A DNA stretch of 64,000 nucleotides from positions 18,651,822-18,715,821 of the forward strand of contig NC_134516.1 of assembly GCF_027942865.1 (NCBI RefSeq), read 5' to 3'. The DNA comes from Odontesthes bonariensis. Lineage: Eukaryota > Chordata > Actinopteri > Atheriniformes > Atherinopsidae. This document shows positions 24,901 to 36,205 of the stretch, one piece after another. The first letter of the stretch is position 1, and every line of letters begins with the position of its first letter. Position numbers and translations under genes: made by a program. A model generated the notes under the pieces. The model saw only the letters and a program-made list of their open reading frames with translations. It did not search any database and was not told the origin of the DNA.

Positions 24901-27900
24901 TTTTAATCGCATATACTTTATCCTTTAGAAAATTAACATTTTCAACAATATTTCAACAAACACAGAACATATCCCTATTTGAAATCTGAATGTAGCATGC
25001 ATGAAAACACAGCATATAGAATCTTGGATGTTAAGCTGCGTTGGGCCCCCGTTAGCTTCCACGCTAGCTGCTACATGTTTAGCGTTGAGGTGATATTTGA
25101 GGCTTGATACGCTGCGGTGATACGCGAATTCCTTGTTGCATAATCTACACACAACCACGCTCTTGTCGACGCTTCCATCCGTCTGTATTTAAAAAGATAA
25201 AAGAATTAAAAAATTAAAAAATTAAAAAAATTAAAAATTAAAAATTAAAAATTAAAAATTAAAAATTAAAAATTAAAAATTAAAAATTATAGTGTCCGAT
25301 TAAAATGCGTTATTTTTTTTAACGCGCTAATATGTGTTTAGTTAATTAATCGAAATTAACGCGCTAAAGTCCCAGCCCTAATTTTGTCACATCTGCATAA
25401 TGACACAGGTGACCTAACCACAGATCTGACAGTGATGTGAAACTGGAAAACCGGAGCCAATTTTTTGACCATTCACTCTGAAATCGAAACAAGGTGTTGG
25501 GTTCCAACAAGACTGGTATTTGGTGGAATAACCCACCAGAGGTCCAGATGTAAACCTTGCAGAAACCTTCTGTGATTTGCTGACCAGCAGGTTTGACAAC
25601 ATACACTCCAAATGCTTACCTGCTCTGGACAGACCTGACAACCATTCCTTAGAACCAGTCGAGACGAAGAGATTTGTTATAGTCGTTGATGGAAGACACA
25701 CTCACAATAAAGCATATCAGTATTGTCCTGTAACTTTTAATTTTTAGAATATTTTCAGCTTTAATTCTACTCTACAAAAATGTTTTATCTGAAGAACAGC
25801 ATGTTCTGTTTAACCAATTGCTAAGAGAAAGGATTTGTTATTTTAATGGTGGTTCAAGTGGACATCATCGTCCTGAAGGGCCCAAAGACAGCTCCTACAA
25901 CTACAACTACCTCATTACTGTATCTAAAAGGCAGCTTCAGATGTGTTTACCTGATTGTCTAATGTCTAATGTGATATATTAGAATCATGCATTAGATACA
26001 TAAACACACACTTTTACCTCTTTAAGTCAACTGTGGTGACATTGAAGACAACTCCTTTAAGCCACAGGATCATGAAGAGGCGCTGGGAGAAGGGACAGTT
26101 TCCAATGCTCTCCCCATCACTTCCAGCCTGTAAACACACAAAGACACACACACAAACACAGTGAAACACTTACACTGACCAGAAATACCACAAAACCGTC
26201 TGTGGGACTATTTGTAATGCAACACGTAGTGAAAGGGACACTCGAACAAGCTGTACACACTCATTAATAACGTGGAAGCAGAACAGACTCCATGCGAACT
26301 GGTTACTGACAAATAATCAAACCAGTGTGATTGTAGAAAAGAAAAATTGTTGTCTTTTTTCAAGGAGCAGATTTAAGATTGTTTCTGTGTGCATGCAACG
26401 TTCCAGCACAGTGGGATGAATGTGTGTGTGCGAAGCTGCAACAGGACACTGTAACGCAACACTAAGTCCAACATGAATAATCCACACTGCCTCCATTAGC
26501 TGCCTCACTGCTCATTTCAACCTGTGGGTCCTACACACTGTAGCAACGTGTCTCAGACATAGAAACCCATACACAGAAAGTCTCTGCCCTACCACGTGCA
26601 TCCACTGTAACACTTCATTTATACAATTCCCAAATAAGCAAGTGTATAACTTGTATTTAATCTTTCTAAAACTTACAAACCAGATAAAGATTAATGAAGC
26701 GTATCGACCTGGGATGCTCTGGTTGTGAGACTCGCAGCCGATACCACTGTTAAAGATAAGGATTTGACTGATGGTATTCATTGTTTTCGTCATTTATTTT
26801 CCCTTTAAAGCCTGAGAGACGATGAAATATGGATTATAAAAATAACTGAAGACTGCCTTAACAGAAATGTATCAAAAAGCCTTTATTTTAAACCTTTCAT
26901 GAAAAGATAAGACTTTTTAGCCTGTTAAACCATTACAAACTCAGACTTTCTAGTACTTGCATAGCCCCACTATTTTTGTGCCAAATCTTTTTCAGTTTCG
27001 GCCAAAGTCAAAGCAACAAACAGAACAGAAGAGATAAATATCAACCACTGTAATAGGTTGACATTTAGCTTCTTGCCACATCAGCCAATAAATCCACACA
27101 TAACTGATATTTCTATGCAGCTATGGCTACCACATGTAAGCAAATTAGTAAAGCTGTCAAAGTTAGATTATCCATGAGGAATAGATATTTTAAAATCAGT
27201 TAAACATGAACTACTTGCTTATACAACAGCATTATGCAGCCTAAATTCAAAATTATCCGAAAAAGTTTGCAAAAACACTTCAAAACACAAAAAAAATTGC
27301 TAGTTAGTTAGCTTTGACAGGGCAGATAACATGCGCGATTCTCTGTTAATAGAGCTTTCAATTTAAACAGAAGCCAGAATTGATCAGTTCCCAGTCGAAA
27401 GAAAATTATAATAAATCAGCTTCAACATGTAATTTAAGTCAGATTTCCGACTCTAAAACATGGAGGAACTTAACAAGCCCCAATCCCAAAATCCAACATT
27501 GCTCCCCTGGGCATAAAAGAGGGTGATGGATACATACAGTTTATTAGAAAATCTGTAATTAGTTGCACACAAAATAGAGTCCATGCTTTTTCTGTGAACA
27601 CATTGCTGTGTTTCTATTCACAAAATACACCATGTCAGGACAGGCTGATTAAAAGATACATTCTAATCACTTTTTATTGCTCGCTCGGGGTGTCGCGTGA
27701 CACCAGCGTGACGATTTTGTCGCGAGTGATTCTATTGGTTCAGAATCCAAACCAATCAAATAAGATATAAGATCGATAATCTAATCACTTTTTATCGCTC
27801 GCTCGCGTCGCTGTATGTCAGGACGGTGTGTTTATGCTTTGTTATTAGCCTATAATGCTAACGTTAGTTAGTTTTGTCATTAAGTTCCAACTGAAACCCA

Positions 27901-28704
27901 GTTAGCACAACTGTGACGTCATTCCCAGCTCCAAGTCCCAGCTTCTGAGGCTAATGGAAAACAGAATTAGGTGCCAATTACCGACTGTAAACTATCTCAG
28001 CTCATAATCCTCATAAACTAAAAGGTTGTTTGAATCATTATTTATTTTTTTATATGACTGAACAAATTAGATTTAATATGTTAGTCACAAGTCGTTTTCT
28101 CTGTTAAAAAAACAAACAAAAACCCATTTTTAATGTCAATTCAAACCCAAACATATCAAAGATACATTTATTTTCATTGGCTAAAACAACACACATCAAG
28201 TTTCAACTGTTTCGTTCATCCAAATGAGGGCATATGCTAAAGGTTTGCACTTTAATACCCAAACACACATCCACAAACACATGCCAACGTACACTGGATC
28301 ATAACCTTTGACTATTTAAAGCTGCTGCTCTCAACACTGAAAGGACTCCAGCAATAATTCAGTAGAAGAGAGAAAGAGAAAGATTGTCAATGCACGTGGG
28401 TGTCAGGTTAACAAGTGGAAAATCAGCACCAACAACAACAACATGGCATACACACGCTTAAAGGAGCCATCCAAAAGACGCGGTTCATTCACTTCAATGG
28501 CTATAAAGTGTGTCTCTGAGGTCAAAACTAAGAAAAGAAAGCCTGCAGTGAGCAGGGTGGTGTTGTTAAACTTGATTTAGAAGTGTAACCTAGTGTCAGC
28601 TTGTGATGTACTCACACCAAAACACACACACATACTGCGTACCCCACCTTGACAAATAGTTCAATATCAGGGTCCTTGTCTTCCTCTGTTGCAGTATCCG
28701 TCAT
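21761..28704 (-). CDS. clic5: Chloride intracellular channel protein 5-like, short form
   Basis: Six exons on the minus strand join in frame to a 247-residue protein: 28704-28648, 26127-26018, 23397-23272, 22409-22303, 22200-22022, 21925-21761. All introns have GT/AG ends, and exon sizes (110, 126, 107, 179, 165) fit the CLIC family. CLICs have a GST fold, switch between soluble and membrane states, and CLIC5 joins ezrin/actin complexes at the membrane, for example in hair-cell stereocilia. The thioredoxin-like domain carries the redox motif CPFS (Cys about 30) before the putative membrane segment; the C-terminal part is all-helical. The words [29 protein letters not shown] and [16 protein letters not shown] favour CLIC5 over CLIC1, 2 or 4. 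Which teleost paralogue it is cannot be decided. Neighbour enpp4 is divergent, as in human. Confidence 0.93.
22022..22200 (-). CDS. clic5: clic5 exon 5
   Basis: Acceptor TTGTTGAAG, donor AAG/GTAACT. It encodes [16 protein letters not shown], the acidic foot-loop region [14 protein letters not shown] and the conserved [13 protein letters not shown] segment (here [18 protein letters not shown]). Confidence 0.93.
22303..22409 (-). CDS. clic5: clic5 exon 4
   Basis: The 107-bp exon is bounded by CTTCTCCAG and GAG/GTGATA. It encodes [19 protein letters not shown] and [16 protein letters not shown], the start of the C-terminal helical domain. Confidence 0.93.
22487..23258. mobile_element. hAT element in clic5 intron 3
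   Basis: The ends TAGAGATGGGACCAAGTC and (inverted) CAGAGATGGGGACTCGAG are flanked by the exact 8-bp duplication GTGTGAGG (22479-22486 and 23259-23266). The interior repeats CAAGTCAAGT-type words and has no transposase. It makes up about nine tenths of the 862-bp intron. Its right edge lies 13 bases inside the intron from the exon 3 donor. Confidence 0.9.
23272..23397 (-). CDS. clic5: clic5 exon 3
   Basis: The 126-bp exon lies between TTCTGATCAG and AA/GTAGGC. It encodes [19 protein letters not shown] and [18 protein letters not shown], the second half of the thioredoxin-like domain including the cis-proline region. Confidence 0.94.
23691..23856. repeat. 12-bp minisatellite in clic5 intron 2
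   Basis: About 13 to 14 tandem copies of CTCAACCAGYGG and close variants. It makes long shadow frames in all phases, such as TSGS or QPVA repeats, which are not genes. Confidence 0.95.
24168..24815 (+). mobile_element. L2-type LINE 3' fragment in clic5 intron 2
   Basis: It encodes the C-terminal end of an L2-type reverse transcriptase ORF ([19 protein letters not shown], then [19 protein letters not shown]) with broken frames. The tail is CTTTGAATTATTTTGTACA then ATGTGCTATA. It shares a diagnostic internal deletion ([10 protein letters not shown]) with the copy at 37850. Confidence 0.85.
24824..25380 (-). mobile_element. hAT element, second BED family, in clic5 intron 2
   Basis: The ends TAGGGCTGTGACTCG and (inverted) TAGGGCTGGGACTTT are flanked by the exact 8-bp duplication ATTTTGTC (24816-24823 and 25381-25388). 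The minus frame around 25158-25060 encodes [15 protein letters not shown] and [12 protein letters not shown], a BED finger. A run of ATTAAAA repeats lies at 25205-25287. Confidence 0.88.
26018..26127 (-). CDS. clic5: clic5 exon 2
   Basis: The 110-bp exon lies between TGTTTACAG and GAG/GTAAAA. It encodes [18 protein letters not shown] and [19 protein letters not shown]. It holds the redox-active Cys of CPFS and the putative transmembrane segment, and is shared by both isoforms. Confidence 0.95.
26128..28647 (-). other. clic5: clic5 intron 1 (short form)
   Basis: Mostly unique DNA. Two near-identical words, CTAATCACTTTTTATYGC followed by TCGCTCG, occur about 120 bases apart at 27663 and 27780, a small internal duplication. 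No other gene was seen. Confidence 0.6.
28648..28704 (-). CDS. clic5: clic5 exon 1, short form
   Basis: The ATG at 28704-28702 opens [19 protein letters not shown] and the exon ends AAG/GTGGGG. This resembles the first exon of mammalian CLIC5A. Its own promoter must lie just upstream, at about 28705-29000. Confidence 0.92.
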
Positions 28705-29261
28705 GGTCAAGAAGAACTCCCTTTGCTTCTGTGTTTTTTCCCCCCAGAGGTTAGATGTGCCTGTTGTGTTTTGGCCCGTGTGTTTTCAGCAGATTCTACT
28801 CCAGGTCCATTCGGTGGAGTCCCATAGCAGCTCTGTCAGAGTGTCAGCTGAGGACGGATGCCAGGGAGTGTGAGTGTGACAAGCAGAGAGAGAGTGTGGG
28901 GGTGGTTCAGCTTGAACCAGAGGCTTCAGCTGTGGGGCGTGACTGTGTCAAGCAAAAATAACCCCCCTTTGGTGGGGCAGGGCAGGAGTGTCAGAGGAGG
29001 CAGTAATGGGCATAGCATGTCACCAAGGGTGCTCTGCCCTTCCCACCTCAAACAGCTTTGACTGGTCACACACCGGTGACTTTGAGTCACTGAGCGTCAT
29101 CGTCACCCTCTGAGACTCATCAGCACCCGTGGGTGCCATGCGGTCTGCGTCTTAGCTGCACCCGGCTTGTCTTTGCTACGGGGGGATGTTATGTTTCACG
29201 TTTACTGACAGCTTGGATGTTCAATCCCCATTCCGAAGAAGTTGGGACGCAGAACGCAACC

Positions 29262-29335
29262 AATATTTAGATAGATAGATACTTAATTGATCCCAAAGGA
29301 AATTCAAGCATCCAGTAGCAAGACAAAATAAAGCA
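29262..29335 (-). repeat. LINE 3'-tail fragment (GATA-tailed)
   Basis: TAGATAGATAGATACTTAAT followed by TGATCCCAAAGGAAATTCA is the inverted 3' end common to many fish LINEs. Only the tail remains. Confidence 0.5.
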
Positions 29336-29787
29336 ATACAAATGTTTATACAATTATAAACAATTTAAAAACAATCTAAGAATTTAAAAAAACTATTAAA
29401 AAACAGTTTAAAAATATATATTTTACTCACAACTATAGGGCTGGGCGAGTTAACTCGTTATTATCGCGTTAACTCATTAATTACTTAACGCCGATAAATA
29501 TTTTATCACGCATTAACGCAGGTTTTATTTATTTTTTTATTTTTTTAAAAACTGTTTTTAAAAATTTGAAAAAAATGTAAAAAAAATGTTGAAAAAAACC
29601 ATTTCTTTTGTCGTGTTTATGCATGAAATCTGCACGATATCTTTGAATTTATCTGGACTGTTGTTGTTTTTAAATTCAGTTTTAAATTTGTATCACGCTT
29701 TAACACAGGTTTGATTTATTTGTTTTAAAAAAACCTGTTTTTTAAAATAAAATAAAAATTTGAAAAAAAAACCTTGAAAAAAAATTT

Positions 29788-29880
29788 GGGCAGAGAGAGG
29801 GGGAACAACATGCAGCACAGGACCATCCGATGCCGGACTCGAACTGCGCCTGCTCAACCCACTACGCCACGGACCACCCG
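29788..29880 (-). repeat. tRNA-derived SINE, internally deleted (in hAT copy 4)
   Basis: On the minus strand, box A (TGGCGTAGTGGG) runs almost directly into box B (GTTCGAGTCC), because about 40 bases between them are lost. It keeps the same relation to its host element as the other copies. Confidence 0.75.
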
Positions 29881-29996
29881 TTTTATTATTTATTTTATTT
29901 TGTAAAAGTCTGTTGCTCACAGGCTTTTATTTTGTAAAAGTCTGTTGCTGTCTGCTGTGGAACCGGAAAAGAAAGTAATCGGCGGATCCACCAAAC

Positions 29997-30296
29997 ATGG
30001 AGAAGGGTACGGAACTTTTACTCGGCCATTTTCATTTTAAAGTTCTTCCAGACGGCGGAGTCGGCAGAACCAAAGTCATCTGTAAACACTGCCAAGTTGA
30101 ATTGTCTTCTCAGCGTAGTAGTTCCAGTCTAAAATATCACTTAAAGGCAAAACACACAACTGATAGCAGCAAGTCATTCAAGGAAACAGACAGTGGAGCG
30201 AGGCTTCTACATAAAAACTACAGAAAGATGCTGATGTTAAAGTGTGTTTGCACAACAAATGTTATGGCACTTTCATTTATATGGCAGCACATTTAA
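29997..30296 (+). pseudogene. BED-finger fragment of a hAT transposase (copy 4)
   Basis: This frame of 99 codons begins with a true ATG (MEKGTELLLGHFHFKVL) and carries a full C-x2-C/H-x4-H BED finger (VICKHC, KYHLKAKH). A frameshift alters the last residues compared with copy 6. No catalytic domain follows. Confidence 0.75.
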
Positions 30297-30378
30297 AATA
30301 AAAGCAAATGCTAAAAGCTATACACTACTTTTGGATTCATTTTTGGATTTTGCGTACAAATTTTACTCGAGTGCCCAG

Positions 30379-33300
30379 CAATGGCGATTTTAGGTAGTGG
30401 CCAAGGGTGGCCAGGGCCACCACTGAAATGTCATTGGTCACCCCGATGGCCACCCTAGATCTGATAGGTAATTGATCAAGTTCGTCCACACAACAAACAA
30501 GAGAAACGCTGTCAGTCAATGGTGATGGCTGGCTGACGGATCAGTTTTACATTTTGAACTAACACAATAATGGTCGGACTGATGCTGCAGAGAGCTGATT
30601 TCTGATCAGTTTTTCGAGTGACCATGCAGGTCTGGGCGGCTATGGCTTATTTTATCGTTCAACATCTGGCAACCCTGCTCAGTAGAGCCAACGCGAGATG
30701 AACACTGCCTGTCACCTGCAGCTCCCGCGAAACAGGATCAGAGAGCCCGCATCCATTAACTGGATTTATCGGATTCATACAATAAGGTATGGTAATATAA
30801 TGATTTATGTCGTAATTTGCTCTGAGTGTGCAGGGGAACTTTATTCAGCAAACTTTATGTAAGAGGAACAGCTAAAAGACGAGAGGAGGGCACATGTTTT
30901 AGCTAAAACCGCAGCCTGCAAACCAGTTAGTCAGTTTCTTTTTTGTTGTTGCTAACAGGATAAATTGAATATGAAACCGTTCAGGACAGGAGCAGCATAC
31001 GTTTCTCGAAAGTTGGGTACTTTCATGAGTAGGATACAGACAGCAGTAGGCTAGCAGCTAATTTATCCTGCTGTATGTCAAAACCTAGCACATGAAGTGA
31101 ACGTTTGAAGCCGGACTCTGAAGTTGTGGTGATTTTGACAGTGAGCCTCTTGTCCGTGTCTTCAACCCATTTGAAGAAGTAACAACTATAGTTTAAGTAA
31201 AGTTGGAGTGATTCATTGAAGTGAAGTCCAGATCACCGTCACCAGCCCCCTGTAACCCACAGCGCAGGTCTACTTCAGAGTGTGACTTCACCCATCCATA
31301 AACATGCGGTACATATTTGACCACAAATGTATATCGTAATCCTGTTGTTCAAACGCAGCGAAAATAAATTGTCATTCACACAAAATCATGATACATTCAT
31401 CAAAGTGTAATATGGTTTCGAAACGTTTATAATTCCTCATAGATGGAAGGCGCTGTACAAAATAAAAGTATTGTAACGACCCAGAATTAAGGTAAAAGCA
31501 CACGGACTGGCTTGTTTCCTCCTCTCCCTGTCAATCACTGGACCGCAGGTCATGTCACTCAGGTGTGGGCTGGTGATTGGGGAGAGGAGTGGGCGTGGGC
31601 AGGTCTGGTGCTCTCCTGGGGCTGGTTGCGGAGCAGGACTGACGGTGCGTTCACACCAGACGCGGTCGGGCGACGCGATTACATACAAAGTCAATGCAAA
31701 GACGCGATTAGACGCGGATTCGAGCCGGCGGCGCGATGAGGAGCGGTCGGGCGGCGCGGTGAGGAGCGGTGAGGAGCGGTGAGGCGGTGCGGTGATGCGG
31801 TGGCCGCCGCGCGAGTGAAAATATGCGATTCGCGCGAGTTCAAAAAATCCAACTTTGGCGAAATATTCGCGCCAGACAGCCTATCAGCGTTGAGATTCTG
31901 GACGACAGTGACGTGGAGACAGATGGACAGGCGCTGTCTGTGACATGCAGATGGGACTGCACATGGAAATTAGCTTCTAAGCTACAATCTGGTGCAGGTC
32001 ATCTATTTACTTTGTTATTAATGTACTTTGCACATGGTCCCTGACTAAATAAAATAAAAAAATTTAATCACCGCCTTCTCCATGAGTTCCGTCTGGATGA
32101 CGGCCGCCTCCGAGCAGGCCACCAAACTGGGTCCCGGCGAGCCCGAAACACCGCTGGAAGCGGCCGCCACGGGAGGATCGGTGCCGTGATCTCTCGGCGG
32201 GACGCCGGCTGCAGGCGCTCCGCAGCTGGGCCGCGGCTCCGTTTCAGCTGCGGGGCGCCTGTGGCATGGTGTCCTGCCGAGAGATCGCGGCGCCGGTCCT
32301 CCCGAGCGGGTCGTCGGGCTGGGTCCTGGTGGGCCTGGGGTGCCGCTGGAGGCGGCCGTCATCCAGACGGAACTCATGGAGGACCGGCGCCGCGATCTCT
32401 CGGCCCAGCTGCGGAGCGCCTGCAGCCGGCGTCCCGCCGAGAGATCACGGCACCGATCCTCCCGTGGCGGCCGCTTCCAGCGGTGTTTCGGGCTCGCCGG
32501 GACCCAGTTTGGTGGCCTGCTCGGGAGGATCGGTGCCGTGATCTCTCGGCGGGACGCCGGCTGCAGGCGCCGGTCCTCCCAAGCGGGTCGTCGGGCTGGG
32601 TCCTGGTGGGCCTGGGGTGCCGCTGGAGGCGGCCGTCATCCAGACGCAACTCCTGGAGAAGGCGATGAAATTATCCGAGCTGAATGCACCACCGGATGAT
32701 GTCACTGATCCAGACACGACGGCGTGTGCGTTTCAGACGAATCTCGGACTGCCACAGCAGGTACAAGGACGCGATCAGCCATGGATAGCCCCTTGAGCTA
32801 ATCACTCGTTTTTTACTCGCGCGAAAGAGGCGTTTGAGGCGATGGAATTTAATTTACACCTGCGGCAACGATCGCGCGATGAAGGCGGTGCGAATATTCG
32901 CATCGCGTTCGGGCGACGCGATTACATACAAAGTCAATGCAAAGACGCGATTAGACGCGGATTCGAGCCGGCGGCGCGATGAGGCGCGGTGGGGCGGCGC
33001 GGTGTTGCGTTGGCCGCCGCGCGAGTGAAAATAAGCGATTCGCGCGAGTTCAAAAAATCCAACTTTGGCGAAATATTCGCGCCAGACAGCCTATCAGCGT
33101 TGAGATTCTGGACGACAGTGACGTGGAGACAGATGGACAGGCACTGTCTGTGACATGCAGATGGGACTGCAGATGGAAATTAGCTTCTAAGCTACAATCT
33201 GGTGCAGGTCATCTCTTTACTTTGTAATCAATGTACTTTGCACATGGTCCCTGACAAAATAAAATAAAAAAATTAAATCACCGCCTTCTCCAGGAGTTCC

Positions 33301-34838
33301 GTCTGAATGACGGCCGCCTCCAACGGCACCCCAGGCCCACCAGGACCCAGCCCGACGACCCGCTCGGGAGGACCGGCGCCGCGATCTCTCGGCAGGACAC
33401 CAACCACAGGCGCCCCGCAGCTGAAACGGAGCCGCGGCCCAGCTGCGGAGCGCCTGCAGCCGGCGTCCCGCCGAGAGATCACGGCACCGATCCTCCCGAG
33501 CAGGCCACCAAACTGGGTCCCAGCGAGCCCGAAACACCGCTGGAAGCGGCCGCCACGGGTCCTGGTGGGCCTGGGGTGCCGTTGGAGGCGGTCGTCATTC
33601 AGACGCAACTCCTGGCCGTCATTCAGACGCAACTCCTGGAGAAGGCGATGAAATTATCCGAGCTGAATGCACCACCGGATGATGTCACTGATCCAGACAA
33701 GACAGCGTGTGCGTTTCAGACGGACTGCCACAGCAGGTACAAGGACGCGATCAGCCATGGATAGCCCCTTGAGCTAGTCACTCGTTTTTTACTCGCGCGA
33801 AAGAGGCGTTTGAGGCGATGGAATTTAATTTACACCTGCGGCAACGATCGCGCGATGAAGGCGGTGCGAATATTCGCATCGCGTTTGGTGTGAACGCACC
33901 GTGAGAGTCACCCGTGTTCTGTGATTTTACTGCTAGTGTAAAACTTAATAAAGAGCAGTTCGGCAACCGCCGGTCTCAGAGCCTCCGTGAAGTCACTACA
34001 GTATTATTATTATTATTTTCAAGCCAGTTCGGGTCTCATTCATGAAACGGATTTGCACAAGAAAATCTCCAGAGAACCACTAGCTACGTTTTACCTCATG
34101 TCACGGTTAGCCACAAGATAGCTTTTCAAGCCAGTTCGGTAACTAGATAGCTGGCGCTACCTAACTGAAAAACGTTGATAACTAGCTAGCTACTGGCAAG
34201 CCTTTGACATATTGAGCTGAAACCAATTGAAGTTGTGGCATTTCATATCATTTTTGTTCTATGAACCGTTCTTAAAAAGTCTGCTAGTTGGCGTTGGCTA
34301 ATATGCTAGTGGTGGCTAAGGGTAGCAGAATTTCCGTGTTTTTTGGAACCATACAGGAGTTTTTCAGCTCTTAAACTCATCAAAAATCAACTGCGTTCAA
34401 CTACGTCAGAGAACAGACTCACAGGTTTAGCAATTCTCAGTTTGAGATTGAGTCTAAACGTGCAAAAAAATTAGATGTGGATGAGTTTGTTAAGAGATTT
34501 GCTGCACAGCACAGCAATCGTCACATACAGCTTCTGTAAATTTGATACTGAATAGCAATCAGTTGATATACATATTTTGTTATTGTTAATGGGGGGGAAA
34601 CATTTCTGCTGCTACAATAATCCCAAGGGAAACACTGTTTTAATATACTAAAAAGTGGAATGCTCATGTATGTAGACCAAATATTGAATTTATCACACTT
34701 GGGTGTTGAAAAAAACTGTTGTATATGGGCTCATATAAAGTACAAAGTACGATGGGCTTCCTAAAAAAATTGCCACCCTACAATATATGCCTGCCACCCC
34801 TCTACCACCCCATGTATAAATCTCTAGAATCGCCACTG
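30379..34838. mobile_element. Second hAT, nested in the terminus of copy 4
   Basis: It starts CAATGGCGATTTTAGG and ends TCTAGAATCGCCACTG, imperfect inverted repeats. It is flanked by GTGCCCAG (30371-30378) and TTGCCCAG (34839-34846), an 8-bp duplication with one mismatch that comes from the host's own terminal repeat. No transposase was recognised. A 2259-bp GC-rich element (31643-33901) sits inside. Confidence 0.8.
31643..33901. mobile_element. GC-rich Harbinger-like element, tandem dimer
   Basis: Both ends carry the inverted repeat CGGTGCGTTCACACC and are flanked by TGA, a 3-bp duplication compatible with PIF/Harbinger. Two copies are fused head to tail near 32908: a right end (GCGAATATTCGCATCGCG) runs straight into a left interior (GGGCGACGCGATTACATAC). 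The middle of each copy holds GC-rich cassettes in mixed orientation. Frames in this region (for example ending VTDPDKTACAFQT before 33764) match no domain I recognise. Confidence 0.65.
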
Positions 34839-34859
34839 TTGCCCAGCCGTACTCACAAC

Positions 34860-35696
34860 CAAACTTAGACAACAAATCTCACGTTGAAAGTGAGACATTT
34901 TACGATTACAGCAACACGTCTTAAAAAAGTTGGAAGAGTTATTTTATTGTGTCCGAGGTTTTTATATCACTATATCAACTTTAGATTGTGTATTGTTTGA
35001 AAAGGTGATGCTAACTCCTCAGTGCAAAATCTAAGTTAGATTTCAGTCAAACATTAGTCTTTTTACCTTCCTCTATAATTCATTATGAGGTTGGTTTCTA
35101 AAGTTCTAGAGAGCTATCAATAAAAGTTTTCCACCTTATAAAAGCCAATAAATCATTAATCATCGTTACAGTATCCTGTCAAGTTTACAGTTGTAAATGT
35201 TAATAAGTGCTTTATGGGCTTTAATTTCCCCCCCTGAGTGTGTTATACGTCTTTTCTTACGTATGAGCCAAGTTCCAAAGCTTTCTGTCCTTGTGATTCC
35301 CAGTTTTCTTTGTCTCGTACCAGCCTGACGAGCAGCGTTTCAGTTCCCGAACTGAGAGAACGAGGAGTTGTTGTGCTGTAAATTTCACCAGCAACCAAAA
35401 GATGGAAGGAAAATGTTGCATCCTCAGAGACGATCACATCTCTTTAGGAAGAAAAGAAAAAGTCTGTGGCTCCAGGCTGGTAAAAAAGGAAGATTGTGGA
35501 ACTAAGAAATGCGTCTCTGACTGAGCTAGGTGTCGCACGTGTAACACACCGTACAACTCATGTCACAACATGTTTATAGGAGCCTTAATTTCTCTAAAAT
35601 AGGTTGATAAATTAACTTTTACTATTGACTTATCGAGCATTGTGACATTAAGATTGCCACATAAAGAGAGCGCAAACAAAGATTGTTAATCTGACA
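34860..35696 (-). other. clic5 long-form intron 1, no other gene seen
   Basis: Unique AT-rich DNA with short frames only. Confidence 0.4.
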
Positions 35697-35851
35697 TTTA
35701 ATAGAATAGAATAGAAAAATACTTTATTCATCCCCCAATGGGGGAAATTCAAATTAGTCAAGTAGCTCAAAAAAATTATTATTATTTACAATGATTGTAT
35801 ATTAACAACAACAATAATAATACAAATTCTAATAAAAATACTACTACTAAC

Positions 35852-35886
<35 letters not shown>

Positions 35887-35990
35887 GACTAAATAAATAA
35901 ATAAAAATCAATCAATCAATTTGAGAGGAACTCAGCAGTCACTGTTAAAAAGCCTTATGGCTGTGGGAATGGACTGTATTTCCTCATTAA
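35697..35990 (-). repeat. LINE 3'-end fragment
   Basis: AATAGAATAGAATAG is followed by ACTTTATTCATCCCCC and GGGGGAAATTCAAATT, the inverted 3' end of a fish LINE. Further in, AAAGCCTTATGGCTGTGGG is typical of the same family. An (AAT)n run at 35852-35882 interrupts it. Confidence 0.55.
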
Positions 35991-36205
35991 GTCAACAAGA
36001 ACAAGAAGCAATGCAAATCTGTATATTTAACAAATCATTTGCTTAGAGTTTCTCTAACTTTTGTGCATCGCGTAACGCTTGTTGGCAAGAAACTCTTTCC
36101 ACAAAGTGACCAGTCAAAGATGAGAAGCCTTAAAGAAACGTGAGCCAAAACAAAGAGGTGCTACAACAGTACGAGAAAAATAATGACTTTTTGGAACATT
36201 AAAAC

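Larger units (their letters stand above)
29434..34851 (+). mobile_element. hAT/BED element copy 4, split by nested elements
   Basis: It starts TATAGGGCTGGGCGAGTT and ends TTGCCCAGCCGTA, flanked by the exact 8-bp duplication CTCACAAC (29426-29433 and 34852-34859). The plus frame from the ATG at 29997 to 30296 encodes an intact BED finger (CKHC, SSLKYHLKAKH). It contains an L2 3' scrap (29590-29690), an inverted SINE (29788-29880) and, within its right terminal repeat, a second hAT of 4460 bp (30379-34838). Confidence 0.85.

Noticed and set aside
32045..33651. Many GC-rich frames of 80 to 160 codons on both strands
   Set aside because: High GC suppresses stop codons and the interval is made of inverted repeats, so frames mirror one another; no family motif is seen.
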